Origin: CAYHWW01 sp964360145
GTDB taxonomy: Bacteria; Bdellovibrionota; UBA1018; CAYHWW01
DNA length: 5,786 bases
Direction of reading: 5' to 3'
Assembly (NCBI GenBank): GCA_964360145.1
Contig: CAYHWW010000203.1
Location: 1 to 5,786, forward strand
Position numbers and translations under genes: made by a program. The notes under the pieces were generated by a model. It ran no database searches and was not told the origin of the DNA. It saw only the letters and a program-made list of their open reading frames with translations. The first letter of the stretch is position 1. The number at the start of each line of letters is the position of its first letter. Of this stretch, positions 5,394-5,786 are shown one piece after another.

Positions 5394-5740
5394 GTTTTCT
5401 TACGCCGCAAAATGGAGTTGGATTTGGACGAGCCGCCAAAGCCGCCGCTGGGGAGGGGGCCTTCTTCTTTCGCCTTCTCCCGCGTCGGCGGCGCAGGCCA
5501 CACGGCGTCTTCGCCCTGGGAGGCGCTGAAGGTCGCCCACTGCTGAGGCGAGGGCGCGTTGACCTCAAGGGCCCAGGATTCACGGTGATTCATCTGCGGT
5601 AAGTGCGCGTCGTAACAACCCACGGAACAAAAATGAAGTTGGGTGCGCCGCCGATTGCACGTGGTCACATTGCAATTCCAGTATGTTTGGTTATACGCAA
5701 TTGGCTTCTTACAGGAATTGCATTTGCGCCATTCAGCCAT
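5390..5740 (-). CDS. Cys/His-rich probable zinc-binding protein, 116 residues
   Basis: The N-terminal half carries a compact Cys/His pattern: Cys7-x2-Cys10, Cys23, Cys28, Cys38-x3-Cys42, His46 and His52, with the motifs KCNSCKKPI, TYWNCNVTTCN and HFCSVGCYDAHLP, then MNHRESWALEVNAP. Eight ligands are enough for two zinc ions, and the CSVGCYDAH part recalls a MYND-like or treble-clef arrangement. I have the impression of related small proteins in Deltaproteobacteria but cannot name a family. Residues about 60-116 look disordered and end in a basic RRKKT. There is no signal peptide or membrane segment, so it should be cytoplasmic. Binding of nucleic acid or protein is possible, but not shown. 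The ATG at 5740 has no Shine-Dalgarno sequence but TAGAAT stands 6 bases upstream. It is convergent with the flavin reductase-like gene and divergent from the gene starting at 5777. Confidence 0.8.
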   Translation of the reverse strand: MAEWRKCNSCKKPIAYNQTYWNCNVTTCNRRRTQLHFCSVGCYDAHLPQMNHRESWALEVNAPSPQQWATFSASQGEDAVWPAPPTREKAKEEGPLPSGGFGGSSKSNSILRRKKT

Positions 5741-5746
5741 GGGGTG

Positions 5747-5752
5747 ATTCTA
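5747..5752 (-). promoter_or_regulatory. -10 box TAGAAT six bases before the start of the Cys/His protein gene
   Basis: On the minus strand TAGAAT is followed by CACCCC and the ATG at 5740, so transcription would begin at the A of the start codon. The -35 position holds only GGTACA (17-base spacer). No ribosome-binding sequence precedes the ATG. Confidence 0.4.
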
Positions 5753-5764
5753 ACCCATTTCAGT

Positions 5765-5770
5765 TAAGAT
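5765..5770 (+). promoter_or_regulatory. -10-like box TAAGAT six bases before a divergent ATG
   Basis: TAAGAT matches four of six consensus bases and is followed by GTACCC and an ATG at 5777, the same spacing as at 4791 and 5740. No good -35 box is present. It lies in the 36-base gap between two divergent start codons. Confidence 0.25.
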
Positions 5771-5776
5771 GTACCC

Positions 5777-5786
5777 ATGAGGATCT
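5777..5786 (+). CDS. Start of a divergent gene cut by the window edge
   Basis: Only ATG AGG ATC (Met-Arg-Ile) is visible before the window ends. The reasons to propose it are its position head to head with the Cys/His protein gene and the TAAGAT box 6 bases upstream. There is no Shine-Dalgarno sequence. The product cannot be judged. Confidence 0.25.

Noticed and set aside
1..5786. CRISPR array, rRNA, phage structural genes
   Set aside because: No regularly spaced long repeats, rRNA-like sequence or phage structural motifs are visible.

Overview
The window looks like a chromosomal segment of a Gram-negative bacterium. The signs are a periplasmic FecR-domain protein and a second small exported protein, both with Sec-type signal peptides, and a tRNA gene with an encoded CCA end. 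The overall flavour (exported FecR proteins, short Cys-rich protein) suits Deltaproteobacteria or Bdellovibrionota-like lineages, but nothing here fixes the taxon.

Left part (1-2613). The first 196 bases encode the C-terminal end of what is probably an IS256/mutator-type transposase, cut by the window edge, followed by about 270 bases with no convincing gene. Next comes a tight three-gene operon on the minus strand, read from 2613 down to 466. Gene one is an ArsR-type DNA-binding domain fused to an AHSA1/SRPBCC ligand-binding domain. Gene two is an alpha/beta hydrolase with the full catalytic set of subfamily III haloalkane dehalogenases. Gene three is a four-helix membrane protein of unknown function. 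The genes overlap by 35 and 4 bases, so they are probably translated together. The simplest reading is that the fusion protein senses a small hydrophobic ligand and controls a hydrolase that acts on it, with the membrane protein as accessory. The operon is visibly more AT-rich than the flanking genes on the right.

Middle (2614-2937). A gene-free stretch holds phased CTCAG repeats and a nested hairpin. It is followed by a tRNA-Pro(UGG) gene on the minus strand whose 3' end faces the operon. A tRNA, an AT-richer cargo operon and a transposase remnant in a row look like an island, although no integrase or att repeat is visible.

Right part (3015-5786). A FecR-domain protein with a long disordered Arg/Gly/Pro-rich tail lies on the minus strand. 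Divergent from it, across a 290-base gap, is a 71-residue exported protein on the plus strand, followed after 14 bases by a flavin reductase-like FMN-binding protein. The latter ends tail to tail, with a 4-base overlap, against a 116-residue Cys/His-rich probable zinc-binding protein on the minus strand. That gene diverges from a last gene that starts 10 bases before the window ends. Three starts here (4791, 5740 and 5777) have a promoter -10-like hexamer exactly 6 bases upstream and little or no Shine-Dalgarno sequence, which suggests leaderless transcripts.
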